Shown: positions 1 to 8,407, counted from the stretch's first letter. The stretch is DNA of 64,000 nucleotides from Gammaproteobacteria bacterium (GCA_021731145.1 JAKFXX010000004.1:50936-114935); one strand, 5' to 3'. Notes: generated by a model not told the origin, from the letters alone. Program-made: numbers and translations.

Positions 1-922
1 CACAGGGATACTGACCGGGACGGAAATTCAGCACATGGATGACGCGGCGCTCCAGGCGCAGGTGGAAATGGTCAACCTCTTCTGCCGTGTTACCCCCATG
101 CAAAAGAATCGCGTGATTCTCGCGCTGAAGCACCGGGGGCACACGGTGGGGTATCTCGGTGACGGCATTAACGATGCACCTTCACTGCACTCGGCGGATA
201 TCGGCATCTCCGTGGATGGCGCCGTGGATGTGGCCAAAGAGGCGGCGGACATGATCCTGCTGGAGCACGATCTGGGCGTACTCCATGCGGGCGTTCTGGA
301 AGGGCGGCGCACCTTCGGCAATATCATGAAGTACATCATGATGGGCACCAGCTCCAACTTCGGCAACATGTTCAGCATGGCCGGGGCGTCAATGTTCCTG
401 CCGTTCTTGCCCATGCTGCCGGTACAGATCCTGCTCAATAATCTACTCTATGACCTCTCCGAGGTGCCGATCCCCAAGGACGAGGTGGACGAGGAATACC
501 TCAGCCGTCCGCGCCACTGGGACATGAAGTTCATCCGCAACTTCATGCTGGTGGTGGGGCCGGTCAGCTCAATTTTCGACTTTCTTACCTTCTACGTGAT
601 GCTGGTGGTGTTCCAGGCCGGTGAATCGCTCTTCCAGACCGGGTGGTTCATCGAATCTATCGCCACGCAGGTGCTGGTCATCTTCATCATCCGCACGCGC
701 CTCAACCCGTTCAAGAGTCGTCCACATCCCTGGCTGACGGTTACATCGCTGACTGTGGTCGTATTGGCTGCCATCCTTCCTTTTACGTCATTGGGAGACT
801 ACTTCGGTTTCACTCCACCCCCGCTTGCATTTTTCCTTGTTCTGGCTGTCATGGTGCTAGCCTATCTGGTGGCGGTGGAAGTGATGAAGCGCTGGTTTTA
901 TAGACGCTTTGCCATTGATTAA
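1..922 (+). CDS. mgtA: Magnesium-transporting P-type ATPase, C-terminal part
   Basis: C-terminal part (about 306 codons) of an MgtA/MgtB-type P-type ATPase, an inner-membrane pump that imports Mg2+ using ATP. The frame is already open at base 2, so the start, the phosphorylated aspartate and most of the nucleotide-binding domain lie outside the window. Visible are the P-domain hinge GDGINDAPSL (bases 158-187), the run NNLLYDLSEVPIP typical of Mg2+ pumps, and a C-terminal bundle of about six hydrophobic segments ending in a basic tail. The next gene converges on it from the minus strand. MgtA and MgtB cannot be told apart from this part alone; the family is certain. Confidence 0.93.
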   Translation, partial: TGILTGTEIQHMDDAALQAQVEMVNLFCRVTPMQKNRVILALKHRGHTVGYLGDGINDAPSLHSADIGISVDGAVDVAKEAADMILLEHDLGVLHAGVLEGRRTFGNIMKYIMMGTSSNFGNMFSMAGASMFLPFLPMLPVQILLNNLLYDLSEVPIPKDEVDEEYLSRPRHWDMKFIRNFMLVVGPVSSIFDFLTFYVMLVVFQAGESLFQTGWFIESIATQVLVIFIIRTRLNPFKSRPHPWLTVTSLTVVVLAAILPFTSLGDYFGFTPPPLAFFLVLAVMVLAYLVAVEVMKRWFYRRFAID

Positions 923-983
923 TTACCGAGCCGCCGGGCGATGCGGGCTACGCTTTACGGTGGCGTGAAATCAGTCTACTTGC

Positions 984-1304
984 TCAAAATGAAATAACCT
1001 TGTCAGCCCACTCAACCATATTCACACAATCAAGCATCGTTGATATTGGGCAAACATCTGTTTCACTTTGGTTGCGTGATTTAATGCAGGTTCCGCAAGC
1101 CAAAACAATGCCGCCATTTTTTGCAAACTCTTCAATCTGCACTTTTGCGTTGTATTTTTCATGAGTGATATTTTCTATTTCAACGCCAGCACTCATTAAA
1201 AAGATTTTTACCTCATGTCCTTGCTTCAGGGCAGCGTTACCGAAGCGAACTGCATTCCAAGCCTTTTCCGGTTCATTTGATTCAATGATGATACCCATTT
1301 TCAT
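984..1304 (-). CDS. DsrE/DsrF-like small protein
   Basis: About 106 residues, with the compact alpha/beta fold of the DsrE/F/TusD family (sulfur relay or small-molecule binding proteins). The N-terminal strand MKMGIIIES, the segment GHEVKIFLM and the conserved cysteine region VLACGTC fit this family; further cysteines lie in DVCP and LDC. I start it at the ATG ending at 1304: it has AGAGGTG six bases upstream and overlaps the stop of the methyltransferase gene by ATGA, so the two are probably translationally coupled. An upstream in-frame start exists but has no ribosome site. Substrate unknown. The pair is visibly more AT-rich than its neighbours, which suggests acquisition. Confidence 0.75.
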   Translation of the reverse strand: MKMGIIIESNEPEKAWNAVRFGNAALKQGHEVKIFLMSAGVEIENITHEKYNAKVQIEEFAKNGGIVLACGTCIKSRNQSETDVCPISTMLDCVNMVEWADKVISF

Positions 1305-1876
1305 GTCGACACCTCTTTGACTAATTGAATACCCCAATGGTACGGCTCCAGTATTCTACTGTTGCCTTGATAGAGAAAATTTAGCCCTTCATATGCATTT
1401 AGTATTTGAGTTATATCTGGCCGAAGATCAATAGCCGGCCCACGTGGGGTAGGAATGTCCTTTCTCCAGTGAATAATTGCAACAACGCCCCCTTTTTTGA
1501 GAATGCGTGCCGCTTCGGCAAGCAGCATTCTTTTTTCACTGAAGTGAAGAATATTGAAAAGCAAAACCATGTCCACGCTATTGGACTCAAGGCCTGTTCC
1601 CTGCTCAAGAATATCTCGCAAGCTGAATATTACGTTTGACAACCCGGATTTGTATACATTCTCCCGCGAGATTTCAAGCATTGATGGCTCAATATCAAAA
1701 GCGTAGATATTGCCTGCCGATTTCTTTGCTATGGGGACGGTGAAGGTGCCATACCCGCAACCAATTTCAACAATCGTGGAGTCTTTTGTAATCGCCAGCC
1801 AATCAACGATGCCTTCGATGTCAAACAAGCTATTCCAGTAGGCTTCTTCTGGCATCCCGCTATCATTGATTTTCAT
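1301..1876 (-). CDS. Class I SAM-dependent methyltransferase
   Basis: 191-residue soluble methyltransferase. Motif I VEIGCGYGTF (about residues 36-45) binds SAM, the acidic end of strand beta-2 is in AFDIEPSM, and post-I/II motifs LFNILHF and LKKGGVVAIIHW follow in the UbiE/Methyltransf_11 pattern. The substrate cannot be read from the sequence. It is the first gene of a two-gene minus-strand operon; its TGA overlaps the ATG of the DsrE-like gene. The pair is AT-rich with many AAA and ATT codons, unlike mgtA and the slp genes on either side. A purine-rich AAGAG lies upstream of the start. A role with the DsrE-like partner in sulfur or metalloid chemistry is only a guess. Confidence 0.8.
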   Translation of the reverse strand: MKINDSGMPEEAYWNSLFDIEGIVDWLAITKDSTIVEIGCGYGTFTVPIAKKSAGNIYAFDIEPSMLEISRENVYKSGLSNVIFSLRDILEQGTGLESNSVDMVLLFNILHFSEKRMLLAEAARILKKGGVVAIIHWRKDIPTPRGPAIDLRPDITQILNAYEGLNFLYQGNSRILEPYHWGIQLVKEVST

Positions 1877-1929
1877 TTCTTGCTCTTTTGTAAGCGTCTA
1901 ACACAGAAAGGAGATGCTGCCTCATATTA

Positions 1930-2424
1930 TCAACGCACAATCCCGACGCCGACACCGATACTAAACCGGGACGCACCGGCACTGCGGAGCGGCCAGAGGT
2001 AAATCCTGTCCGTCTGCACGATCGGGTAGCGATATAGGCTGTCACCCACGCGGCCTTCCTTGATCTCCTCCACCATCCCCATCACGGTGATCTCGCGTTT
2101 GGGGGCGTATATCAGCGGTTCGAGGTATTCAGACCGCCGCACCAGAAAGCGTCCGATGGGCGCCCTGGCGGTTTCGGGCCGCTGGCCGGAGTCGAGCGGA
2201 TAACCAAGCACAGTCAGCTCGGTATAGTCGCTCATATTGCTGCTGCCGACAATTACTCCTCCCCATAATACGGTGGTTTTCGGTGCAATATTGTTTTGCG
2301 ATACTTGCTGCGGAGTGAGGCCGCGGTCCACCATCACCAGCTTCTCCACAGAGAAAGGTGGATTACCGGCGCAGCCGCTTACCAGCACCACCATCAACAG
2401 GCCGAGCCAGCGCGATGTATTCAT
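1930..2424 (-). CDS. slp: Slp-family outer-membrane lipoprotein (second copy)
   Basis: About 164-residue lipoprotein of the Slp/YeaY family (starvation- or stationary-phase-inducible outer-membrane lipoproteins of unknown biochemical role). It has a short signal peptide with lipobox VSGC, then the family pattern: a Q-V-S-Q segment, VLWGGVIVG, LGYPLDSGQRP, GRFLVRR and a C-terminal YLWP. I start at the ATG ending at 2424, just after the stop of the first slp gene; an in-frame GTG three codons upstream overlaps that stop and cannot be excluded. It is a tandem paralogue of 2427-2945 and sits in the same operon. Confidence 0.82.
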   Translation of the reverse strand: MNTSRWLGLLMVVLVSGCAGNPPFSVEKLVMVDRGLTPQQVSQNNIAPKTTVLWGGVIVGSSNMSDYTELTVLGYPLDSGQRPETARAPIGRFLVRRSEYLEPLIYAPKREITVMGMVEEIKEGRVGDSLYRYPIVQTDRIYLWPLRSAGASRFSIGVGVGIVR

Positions 2425-2426
2425 CG

Positions 2427-2945
2427 TTACCACCAGGGATAAGGGTTATAAGGCCAATAGGGCCCGTAGAAGGGACTCCAGAAGGGATCTCGATAGGGGA
2501 CGTAAATTACTTTCGGCCGTTGCGGCCACAGGTACACCGTTTCCAATCGGAGCTTGGGGAATACATAGCGATAATTGTCCACGGCGCCTGATTCGACGCC
2601 ATCGAGATTTCCGGTAACCGTGATTTCACGTCCGGCGGCATATACCGCCGGGTCATAAAAGGCCGGCGCGCATCCGATGAAGCGTCCCAGCGCATTATCG
2701 CTACGTTCCGGGCGCGCACTGCTATCAAGGGGCAGCGCCAGCACGCGAAAGCAGGTTTCCTTCTCGCCGGGCGCCGCATCGACAACTACCCCACCCCAGC
2801 GTACCCGTTGCCCGTCATATTTTCCCGTCTGGGCTTCTTGTGGTGTCACTTGGGTGTAAGGGCCGCTGGTAAGCTCGGTAGGTACCGTGGCGCAGGCACC
2901 GAGCAGCAGGCCAGGCAAGGCTAACAACGATAACAATCGGTACAT
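2427..2945 (-). CDS. slp: Slp-family outer-membrane lipoprotein (first copy)
   Basis: 172-residue lipoprotein of the Slp family. The signal peptide ends in lipobox LGAC; the mature part carries VRWGGVVVDA, LPLDSSARP, GRFIGC and VYLWPQRP, matching the downstream paralogue position by position. The C-terminus is unusual: a tail rich in proline, tyrosine and tryptophan (PFYGPYWPYNPYPWW) that the second copy lacks. It is the first gene of the two-gene slp operon. An FNR-like site about 80 bases upstream (3024-3037) could control it. The family's function is not established. Confidence 0.85.
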   Translation of the reverse strand: MYRLLSLLALPGLLLGACATVPTELTSGPYTQVTPQEAQTGKYDGQRVRWGGVVVDAAPGEKETCFRVLALPLDSSARPERSDNALGRFIGCAPAFYDPAVYAAGREITVTGNLDGVESGAVDNYRYVFPKLRLETVYLWPQRPKVIYVPYRDPFWSPFYGPYWPYNPYPWW

Positions 2946-3023
2946 AATGTGCCTCTCTGAAAGAGCTCGAACCTATCGCCCATGCCGCGAAACATATTGA
3001 ACCATATCATGGTGGTGACTTTT

Positions 3024-3037
3024 TTGACCCAGATCAA
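3024..3037. promoter_or_regulatory. FNR/Anr-like binding site
   Basis: TTGAC-CCAG-ATCAA matches the FNR consensus TTGAT-N4-ATCAA at 9 of 10 informative positions. It lies in the 386-bp gap between the divergent slp and nitrate-transporter genes. Its centre is about 85 bp from the slp start and about 300 bp from the transporter start, so slp is the more likely target. Confidence 0.45.
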
Positions 3038-3130
3038 AAAAGTTCAAACTAAGGCGTTGTTGTTTACCCGGTAACTCTATGTTTTGGGAAGGCCTGCTAA
3101 TCGCACCAAATTGATAAAGGGACAATGGTT

Positions 3131-3187
3131 TGCGCTCGAAGTTGGTGCGCAAGCGCCATTCTGAAGCTGACGCCATTTTATGGTGCG
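3131..3187 (+). promoter_or_regulatory. NtrC-like sites upstream of the nitrate transporter
   Basis: Two candidate enhancer sites. 3133-3149 reads CGCTC-N6-GGTGCG within a larger palindrome TGCGC...GCGCA; 3171-3187 reads CGCCA-N6-GGTGCG, with one strong half. NtrC sites follow TGCAC-N6-GGTGCA. They lie roughly 50-100 bp upstream of the sigma-54 promoter at 3236, a usual distance for NtrC. Confidence 0.5.
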
Positions 3188-3235
3188 CTCATTTTATCTT
3201 TATATATTAACAACATGATATTAATTCTCCGAGGT

Positions 3236-3251
3236 TGGCACACGGCTTGCT
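3236..3251 (+). promoter_or_regulatory. Sigma-54 promoter of the nitrate transporter gene
   Basis: TGGCACACGGCTTGCT fits the sigma-54 consensus TGGCAC-N5-TTGCW exactly, with GG (3237-3238) and GC (3249-3250) separated by ten bases. It is 80 bp upstream of the transporter start. The rest of the 2946-3331 gap shows only this promoter, its upstream sites and the FNR-like box. Confidence 0.8.
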
Positions 3252-3331
3252 CTGCATGAGTGCATGTGCATTTATTTAGCACGTGATCCAGCCCGGTGCG
3301 AGCATAGTGCCGGTAATCAGAGGTGTAGAGG

Positions 3332-4612
3332 ATGAATTTTCAGGATTTCAAACAGGCAGGGCATTGGCCCACGCTGTTGGCGGCGTTTTTGTATTTCGAT
3401 ATCAGCTTCATGGTATGGGTAGTGCTGGGGCCGCTGTCGTTGTATATCACCCAGGAGCTGGGCCTTCCCATCGAAGAGAAATTTACGATTGTCGCTGTGC
3501 CTATCCTGGCGGGCGCGCTGTTGCGCGTGCCGATGGGGATGCTGGCGGATCACATCGGTCCGAAACGCGCGGGGCAGTTGGGGCAGCTTATTGTCATGGC
3601 AGGGTTGGCCTATGCCTGGATATCTGGGTTGCATAGCAAGCTGGAGGTGGAACTGTTCGGGGTGATTCTCGGGTTTGCAGGCGCGAGCTTCGCAGTGGCG
3701 CTGCCGCAGGCCAGCCGCTGGTATCCTCCTCATTATCAGGGCATCGTGCTGGGCATCGCCGGGGCGGGCAATATGGGCGTGGTGCTGGACTCCATGATCG
3801 TGCCGTGGCTGGCGGAAAATTTTGGCTGGCAGTCGGTGTTCGGTTTTCTGCTGATCCCCGTCGTGCTGGTCTTCCTGCTTTATAGCTGGATGGCCAAGGA
3901 TGCACCGCATCAACCCACCCCGGTGACGTTGGCGAACTACGCCACAGTGCTCAAGGATGCCGATACCTGGTGGTTTATGTTCTTCTATTCGATTACCTTT
4001 GGTGGCTTCGTGGGCTTGGGTACTGCGTTGCCGCTGTACTTTACGACGTGGTATCACACCTCCGGCGTGGCGGCGGGCATGATGGTGGCTCTGGTGGTGT
4101 TTGCAGGTTCGCTATTCCGCCCGGTAGGGGGCTGGCTGGCGGACCGCATGGGTGGCATAAAGACGCTGCAGGTGCTATTCGTGGTCGTGGCGCTTTCGTA
4201 TTTGAGCATTTCCTTGATGCCGGAAGGCCCTGCGCCTGCCGCAGGCGCGGTGGCGGATGCCAAGGTGAGTGGCTGGGGGCTGTTCGAGTTGCCCGCTGTT
4301 GCCTGGGGCGCAGTGGCCATTTTCTTTGTCGGCGCGATGGCGTTGGGTATGGGCAATGGCTCGGTATTCCAACTCGTGCCGCAGCGCTTCCGCCATGAAA
4401 TGGGTGTGATTACCGGATTGGTGGGCGCGGCAGGTGGCGTGGGCGGATTCTTTCTCGCCAAAGCACTGGGCTGGTCCAAGGGCATGACGGGTGACTTCGC
4501 GGCCGGTTTCTGGGTATTCGCCGGGTTGGCCTTGATTGGCCTGGTTGGCCTGGTACGCGTCAAAACCCGCTGGCGTACCACCTGGGGCGCGGCGTCGGGG
4601 GCGAGGGTCTGA
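3332..4612 (+). CDS. narK: Nitrate/nitrite transporter, NarK/NasA family
   Basis: 426-residue major facilitator protein with about 12 membrane segments, belonging to the nitrate-nitrite porter group. It carries two family signatures: GIAGAGNMG in the fifth segment (about residue 145) and GLVGAAGGVGG in the eleventh. The MFS loop motif GMLADHIGPKRAG follows segment 2. A good ribosome site (AGAGG) precedes the ATG. Placed before a Ser/Thr kinase gene, nirB, nirD and an assimilatory nitrate reductase, it most likely imports nitrate for assimilation; in Pseudomonas the equivalent gene is called nasA. A sigma-54 promoter upstream points to nitrogen-limitation control. The accessory block 4613-8566 separates it from the rest of the locus. 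Confidence 0.92.
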   Translation: MNFQDFKQAGHWPTLLAAFLYFDISFMVWVVLGPLSLYITQELGLPIEEKFTIVAVPILAGALLRVPMGMLADHIGPKRAGQLGQLIVMAGLAYAWISGLHSKLEVELFGVILGFAGASFAVALPQASRWYPPHYQGIVLGIAGAGNMGVVLDSMIVPWLAENFGWQSVFGFLLIPVVLVFLLYSWMAKDAPHQPTPVTLANYATVLKDADTWWFMFFYSITFGGFVGLGTALPLYFTTWYHTSGVAAGMMVALVVFAGSLFRPVGGWLADRMGGIKTLQVLFVVVALSYLSISLMPEGPAPAAGAVADAKVSGWGLFELPAVAWGAVAIFFVGAMALGMGNGSVFQLVPQRFRHEMGVITGLVGAAGGVGGFFLAKALGWSKGMTGDFAAGFWVFAGLALIGLVGLVRVKTRWRTTWGAASGARV

Positions 4613-4688
4613 GAAAACCGTAAAGTGTATGGGGCGGAAAAATGGCCGCGAGCATCAGGTGTCATTAATCGAGGGAAAGAAAAAATCG

Positions 4689-4730
4689 ACCTTGGGCGGA
4701 GGGGGGGCGGCTTCATTTTCCGCTCAAGGT
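4689..4730 (+). terminator. Stem-loop after the nitrate transporter gene
   Basis: ACCTTGGGCGGA and TCCGCTCAAGGT pair over 12 positions (one G-T pair) around an 18-base loop, 77 bp after the transporter stop. There is no T run, so a factor-dependent or weak terminator is the most that can be said. Confidence 0.4.
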
Positions 4731-4762
4731 TAGAACATTGACGTCGGTGAATTGATGAGCAA

Positions 4763-4849
4763 TCACACATGCTTTCGTTACGTGTGACGGGGAGCAGGTA
4801 ACCGGCGATTACGCCCTCGCATCGAGCGCGGCCGCGCCAGGACGGTTTC
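4763..4849 (+). pseudogene. Relic of a GNAT toxin gene (partial duplicate of 6030-6128)
   Basis: About 85 bases here match an internal piece of the intact GNAT acetyltransferase gene at 5912-6406. About 73 aligned bases differ at only four positions; then a 12-base segment (6108-6119 in the intact copy) is missing, apparently by deletion between two CCAG repeats; homology stops after GACGGTTTC. It encodes the equivalent of roughly residues 42-74, with no start or acetyl-CoA-binding region, so it is a dead fragment. The high identity suggests a recent partial duplication. It lies directly beside the RelE/ParE toxin gene. Confidence 0.85.
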
Positions 4850-4859
4850 TGCGGGCGAG

Positions 4860-5159
4860 CTACTGTTCCCGCGGAATCTCCCCAGTCTGCAAATCCCGCC
4901 GCTTGTGGATGACAGCCAGAATGCCGATGTGAGTGGTTTTGATCTCGTAGAGGATGCTGTAAGAGTATGGCGACACCTCCCGGACCATCTCATCATTGAG
5001 CTCCGGCACTATGCGCCCCAGGCGGGGCAATTCGTCGAGCAAAAAGGTCTTGCGCACCAAGGCATCCGACACGCGCTTGGCGTACAGCGGCGAATCTTCC
5101 GCGATGTAATTATGAATATGGCGAAGCTGGGCCAAGGCATGATTGGTCCATTTCACCAT
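4860..5159 (-). CDS. RelE/ParE-family toxin
   Basis: 99-residue protein with the RelE/ParE fold: N-terminal helix MVKWTNHALAQLRHIHNYI, then LPRLGRIVPEL and the C-terminal strands VREVSPYSYSILYEI and ILAVIHKRRDL. ParE members poison gyrase and RelE members cleave mRNA on the ribosome; the basic HKRRDL end fits either. Its start overlaps the end of the antitoxin gene by seven bases, the usual antitoxin-first order. It lies in the accessory block inside the nitrate locus, next to a second toxin-antitoxin pair and a retron. Confidence 0.87.
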   Translation of the reverse strand: MVKWTNHALAQLRHIHNYIAEDSPLYAKRVSDALVRKTFLLDELPRLGRIVPELNDEMVREVSPYSYSILYEIKTTHIGILAVIHKRRDLQTGEIPREQ

Positions 5160-5332
5160 GATTGGATATCTCGCAACACCTGCTCAGCGGGCGTGGTCTT
5201 GCCTTTCTCAACGTCTTCCTGCCCGCGCCGGATATTCTCCAGCACATAGAGTCGGTACATGATTTCTTCCATGTCCGCATCATCGGGCAGACTGGTAATG
5301 ACGTTGATGGCATCTTTCTTGAGCGGTTCCAT
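5153..5332 (-). CDS. Antitoxin partner of the RelE/ParE toxin
   Basis: 59-residue acidic protein beginning MEPLKKDAINVITSLPDDA and ending in an EQVLRDIQSW tail. This is the layout of short RelB-like antitoxins: an N-terminal dimerisation/DNA-binding part and a C-terminal helix that wraps the toxin. I start at the ATG ending at 5332 because GAGGTC lies seven bases upstream; a longer frame to 5368 has no such site. It is first in the operon and overlaps the toxin start. It should neutralise the toxin and repress the operon; that is family knowledge, not seen here. Confidence 0.8.
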   Translation of the reverse strand: MEPLKKDAINVITSLPDDADMEEIMYRLYVLENIRRGQEDVEKGKTTPAEQVLRDIQSW

Positions 5333-5566
5333 AAAATTGACCTCAGTAACGTATCTTGGCCTTTCCATTTTCAGCCGTGGCCGACTGTTTGTCTATGGGC
5401 GAACGCGCTGCCAACAGAGCTGTCCCATTAAAAGTGTATCAGTAAATGCTTAACCCGTTGCACACCCTGACCCGTTGTACACTCGTAGCGCGTAGCCCCA
5501 GCCGTCGGTGTTCAGGCGAGCAGGAATGCCCAAAAAGGTTTCCGAAACGACAGCTTGACCATCGTA

Positions 5567-5595
5567 ATGACAAAGACGTTACGTGTCGCTATAAT
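5567..5595 (+). promoter_or_regulatory. Sigma-70 promoter of the DUF1778/GNAT toxin-antitoxin operon
   Basis: ATGACA (5567-5572) and TATAAT (5590-5595) are separated by 17 bases, a near-consensus promoter. AGGAG (5611-5615) lies six bases before the antitoxin ATG. ACGTTACGT next to the -10 is a small palindrome that could be the operator. The remainder of 5333-5621 shows no gene. Confidence 0.7.
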
Positions 5596-5621
5596 ATAAC
5601 ATAGCTAATGAGGAGCTTTCG

Positions 5622-6406
<785 letters not shown>

Positions 6407-6496
6407 CGCCAACAGGGGAGGGTGGTGCGCAATCAACGCGTAAACGGGGACATGGGACGACGTGCGGTGCCTGTGGGTGCATGCTAGAATGCAGAT

Positions 6497-6629
6497 GGGC
6501 CTACAGACAGACCTTTTGCCATGATTCGTGGCATTTGAAACAAACGGCAGGGCCTATGCTTCTTGTCAATCTCCGTTTACGTATGCGTATACGTTACGTT
6601 AGCTCTCGCGTAAGAGTGTCTGTAGGCCC
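6497..6629 (+). ncRNA. Retron msr-msd RNA
   Basis: The 245-bp gap before the reverse transcriptase gene has the anatomy of a retron template RNA. A 13-base perfect inverted repeat forms the a1 (6497-6509, GGGCCTACAGACA) and a2 (6617-6629) arms. Just inside a1, TGCCA (6517-6521) and TGGCA (6529-6533) make the msr hairpin. AAACGG (6542-6547) pairs with CCGTTT (6573-6578), ACGTAT (6579-6584) pairs with ATACGT (6589-6594), and CTCT/AGAG follows, giving msd stems. A TAGAAT -10 box at 6485-6490 would start transcription at the first base of a1. G6510, right after a1, is the likely branching guanosine by analogy with Ec67. Confidence 0.85.
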
Positions 6630-6651
6630 GCCTCATCTCAACTGACGCTAA

Positions 6652-8406
6652 ATGACACAACTAACCATACTGAAATCGGCGGAGACCCTTCACGCTGTAG
6701 CTGACCTTTTGGGCTTTAAGGCATCTGCGCTTTCCTTTATTCTGTACAAGAAGCCCAGTGCCAGCAAGTACAAGCAATTCGATATCCCAAAGCGATACGG
6801 TGGCACACGCCAAATCTGCGCGCCGTCACCCGATCTAAAGTTACTTCAGCGACGGTTGTCCGATCTCCTTCAAAACTGCGTCGAGGAGATTAATGAAGCC
6901 AATGGTCTGGACGACAAAATTTCTCATGGATTCAAACGAAAGCGCTCGATCATCACGAATGCGAAGGAACACCGAAATCGCAATTACGTCTTCAATGTTG
7001 ATTTGACGGACTTCTTTGGTGGCATCAACTTCGGTCGTGTTCGCGGATTTTTCATGAAGGATAAGAACTTTTCGTTACATCAGGATGTTGCGACAGTGCT
7101 TGCGCAAATCGCTTGCCACGAAAACGCGCTGCCACAGGGAAGCCCGTGTTCGCCAATCATCTCCAACTTGATTGGACACGTGCTTGACATCCATCTCGTC
7201 CGGTTGGCCTCGCGTAATGGCTGTACTTACTCTCGATACGCAGACGACCTGACATTTTCCACAAACAAGACCGAGTTCCCATCGTGCATTGCTAAACGTA
7301 CAGTGGGCGAAGAACACCAGTGGAGTCCTGGCAATGATCTCGCGAGACTGGTCAAGAAGAGTGGCTTTGAGATAAACCCTCTCAAGACCCGAATGCAGTA
7401 CCGTGATTCGCGTCAGGAAGTGACCGGGTTGGTCGTCAACAGAAAGGTAAACGTTCGTAGCGAGTACAGACACACAGTCCGCGCAATGGTGCATCGCTTG
7501 TTCACCAAAGGCAGTTTTGAGTTTGTGAACAGGATGACTGACGACAAAGGAGCTATGACCCTGAACAAGATAGCGGGCACCACCAATCAGCTCCACGGCA
7601 TGCTCGGTTTCATCGATGGCGTTGATCTGTATAACAAGAAGCTGATTCCGAAAGTCAAAGGTTCAATAGCGATAGACCAATCAAGCTTAACGAGCAAGGA
7701 ATCAATGTACCGCCGTTTTCTGCTATTCAAAGAGTTTTACACTGCCTCCACTCCGGTCATCATCTGCGAAGGCAAGACGGACAACGTGTACATTCTGCAT
7801 GCGATTCGCAGTTTGGCTGCGACATATCCGCAACTGGCGACAACGAACGCCGATGGCAAGATAAAACTGCATGTTCGAATCTACAAATATTCCGGCACCA
7901 GTACAGGTCGAATTCTTGGCATTAATGGGGGAACAGGAGACCTGTCAAACTTCATGCACTTATACAGCCGCGAGATCAAGAAGTTCAAAGCACCAGGAGC
8001 ACAACAGCCGATTATCTTGTTGGTCGATAACGACGCCGGTTCAAAAGGCATATATAGCTCAGTAAAAGAAATAACCAAAAAGAATGTGGTGGGCGCGGAG
8101 CCATTTATCCACATTACAGGTAACCTTTACATGTCAGTCACGCCGCTGAAATCTGGAGCAAAGACCTCTGTGATTGAAGATTTCTTCGATAACAACATCA
8201 AGTCAATAATCGTAGGTGGCAAGGTTTTCAATCCCCAAGATAAATTTGATCATGACACGCATTATGGGAAGCACGTCTTCGCGCAGAAAGTCGTGAGGGT
8301 GCATGCAGATAAGATTGATTTCAGTGAGTTCAAAGCGATCTTGTCGAACATAGTGGAAGTGATTGACGTGCATGAGGAGAAAAAAAACCTGACAGACCAC
8401 GATTGA
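6652..8406 (+). CDS. Retron reverse transcriptase fused to a TOPRIM domain (Eco2/Ec67-like)
   Basis: 584 residues. Residues 1-320 are a retron reverse transcriptase: NAKEH (103-107) is the retron-specific NAxxH motif, VDLTDFF gives the first catalytic aspartate, QGSPCSP the fourth block, YADD (196-199) the active site, and VTG (257-259) the retron-specific motif of the thumb. Residues 360-584 add a TOPRIM nuclease-type domain with EGKTD (373-377) and VDND (458-461), supplying the Glu and DxD metal ligands. Size and architecture match retron-Eco2 (Ec67, about 586 residues), an anti-phage system in which this single protein plus its msDNA is the whole operon. The template RNA lies immediately upstream. 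The gene is less GC-rich than its neighbours. Confidence 0.93.
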   Translation: MTQLTILKSAETLHAVADLLGFKASALSFILYKKPSASKYKQFDIPKRYGGTRQICAPSPDLKLLQRRLSDLLQNCVEEINEANGLDDKISHGFKRKRSIITNAKEHRNRNYVFNVDLTDFFGGINFGRVRGFFMKDKNFSLHQDVATVLAQIACHENALPQGSPCSPIISNLIGHVLDIHLVRLASRNGCTYSRYADDLTFSTNKTEFPSCIAKRTVGEEHQWSPGNDLARLVKKSGFEINPLKTRMQYRDSRQEVTGLVVNRKVNVRSEYRHTVRAMVHRLFTKGSFEFVNRMTDDKGAMTLNKIAGTTNQLHGMLGFIDGVDLYNKKLIPKVKGSIAIDQSSLTSKESMYRRFLLFKEFYTASTPVIICEGKTDNVYILHAIRSLAATYPQLATTNADGKIKLHVRIYKYSGTSTGRILGINGGTGDLSNFMHLYSREIKKFKAPGAQQPIILLVDNDAGSKGIYSSVKEITKKNVVGAEPFIHITGNLYMSVTPLKSGAKTSVIEDFFDNNIKSIIVGGKVFNPQDKFDHDTHYGKHVFAQKVVRVHADKIDFSEFKAILSNIVEVIDVHEEKKNLTDHD

Positions 8407-8407
8407 T

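Noticed and set aside
3317..4057. 246-codon open frame on the minus strand
   Set aside because: Antisense shadow of the nitrate transporter gene.
6652..8406. Group II intron or diversity-generating retroelement
   Set aside because: The NAxxH and VTG motifs, upstream a1/a2 RNA and TOPRIM fusion fit a retron; no intron domain V/VI or template/variable repeat pair was seen.
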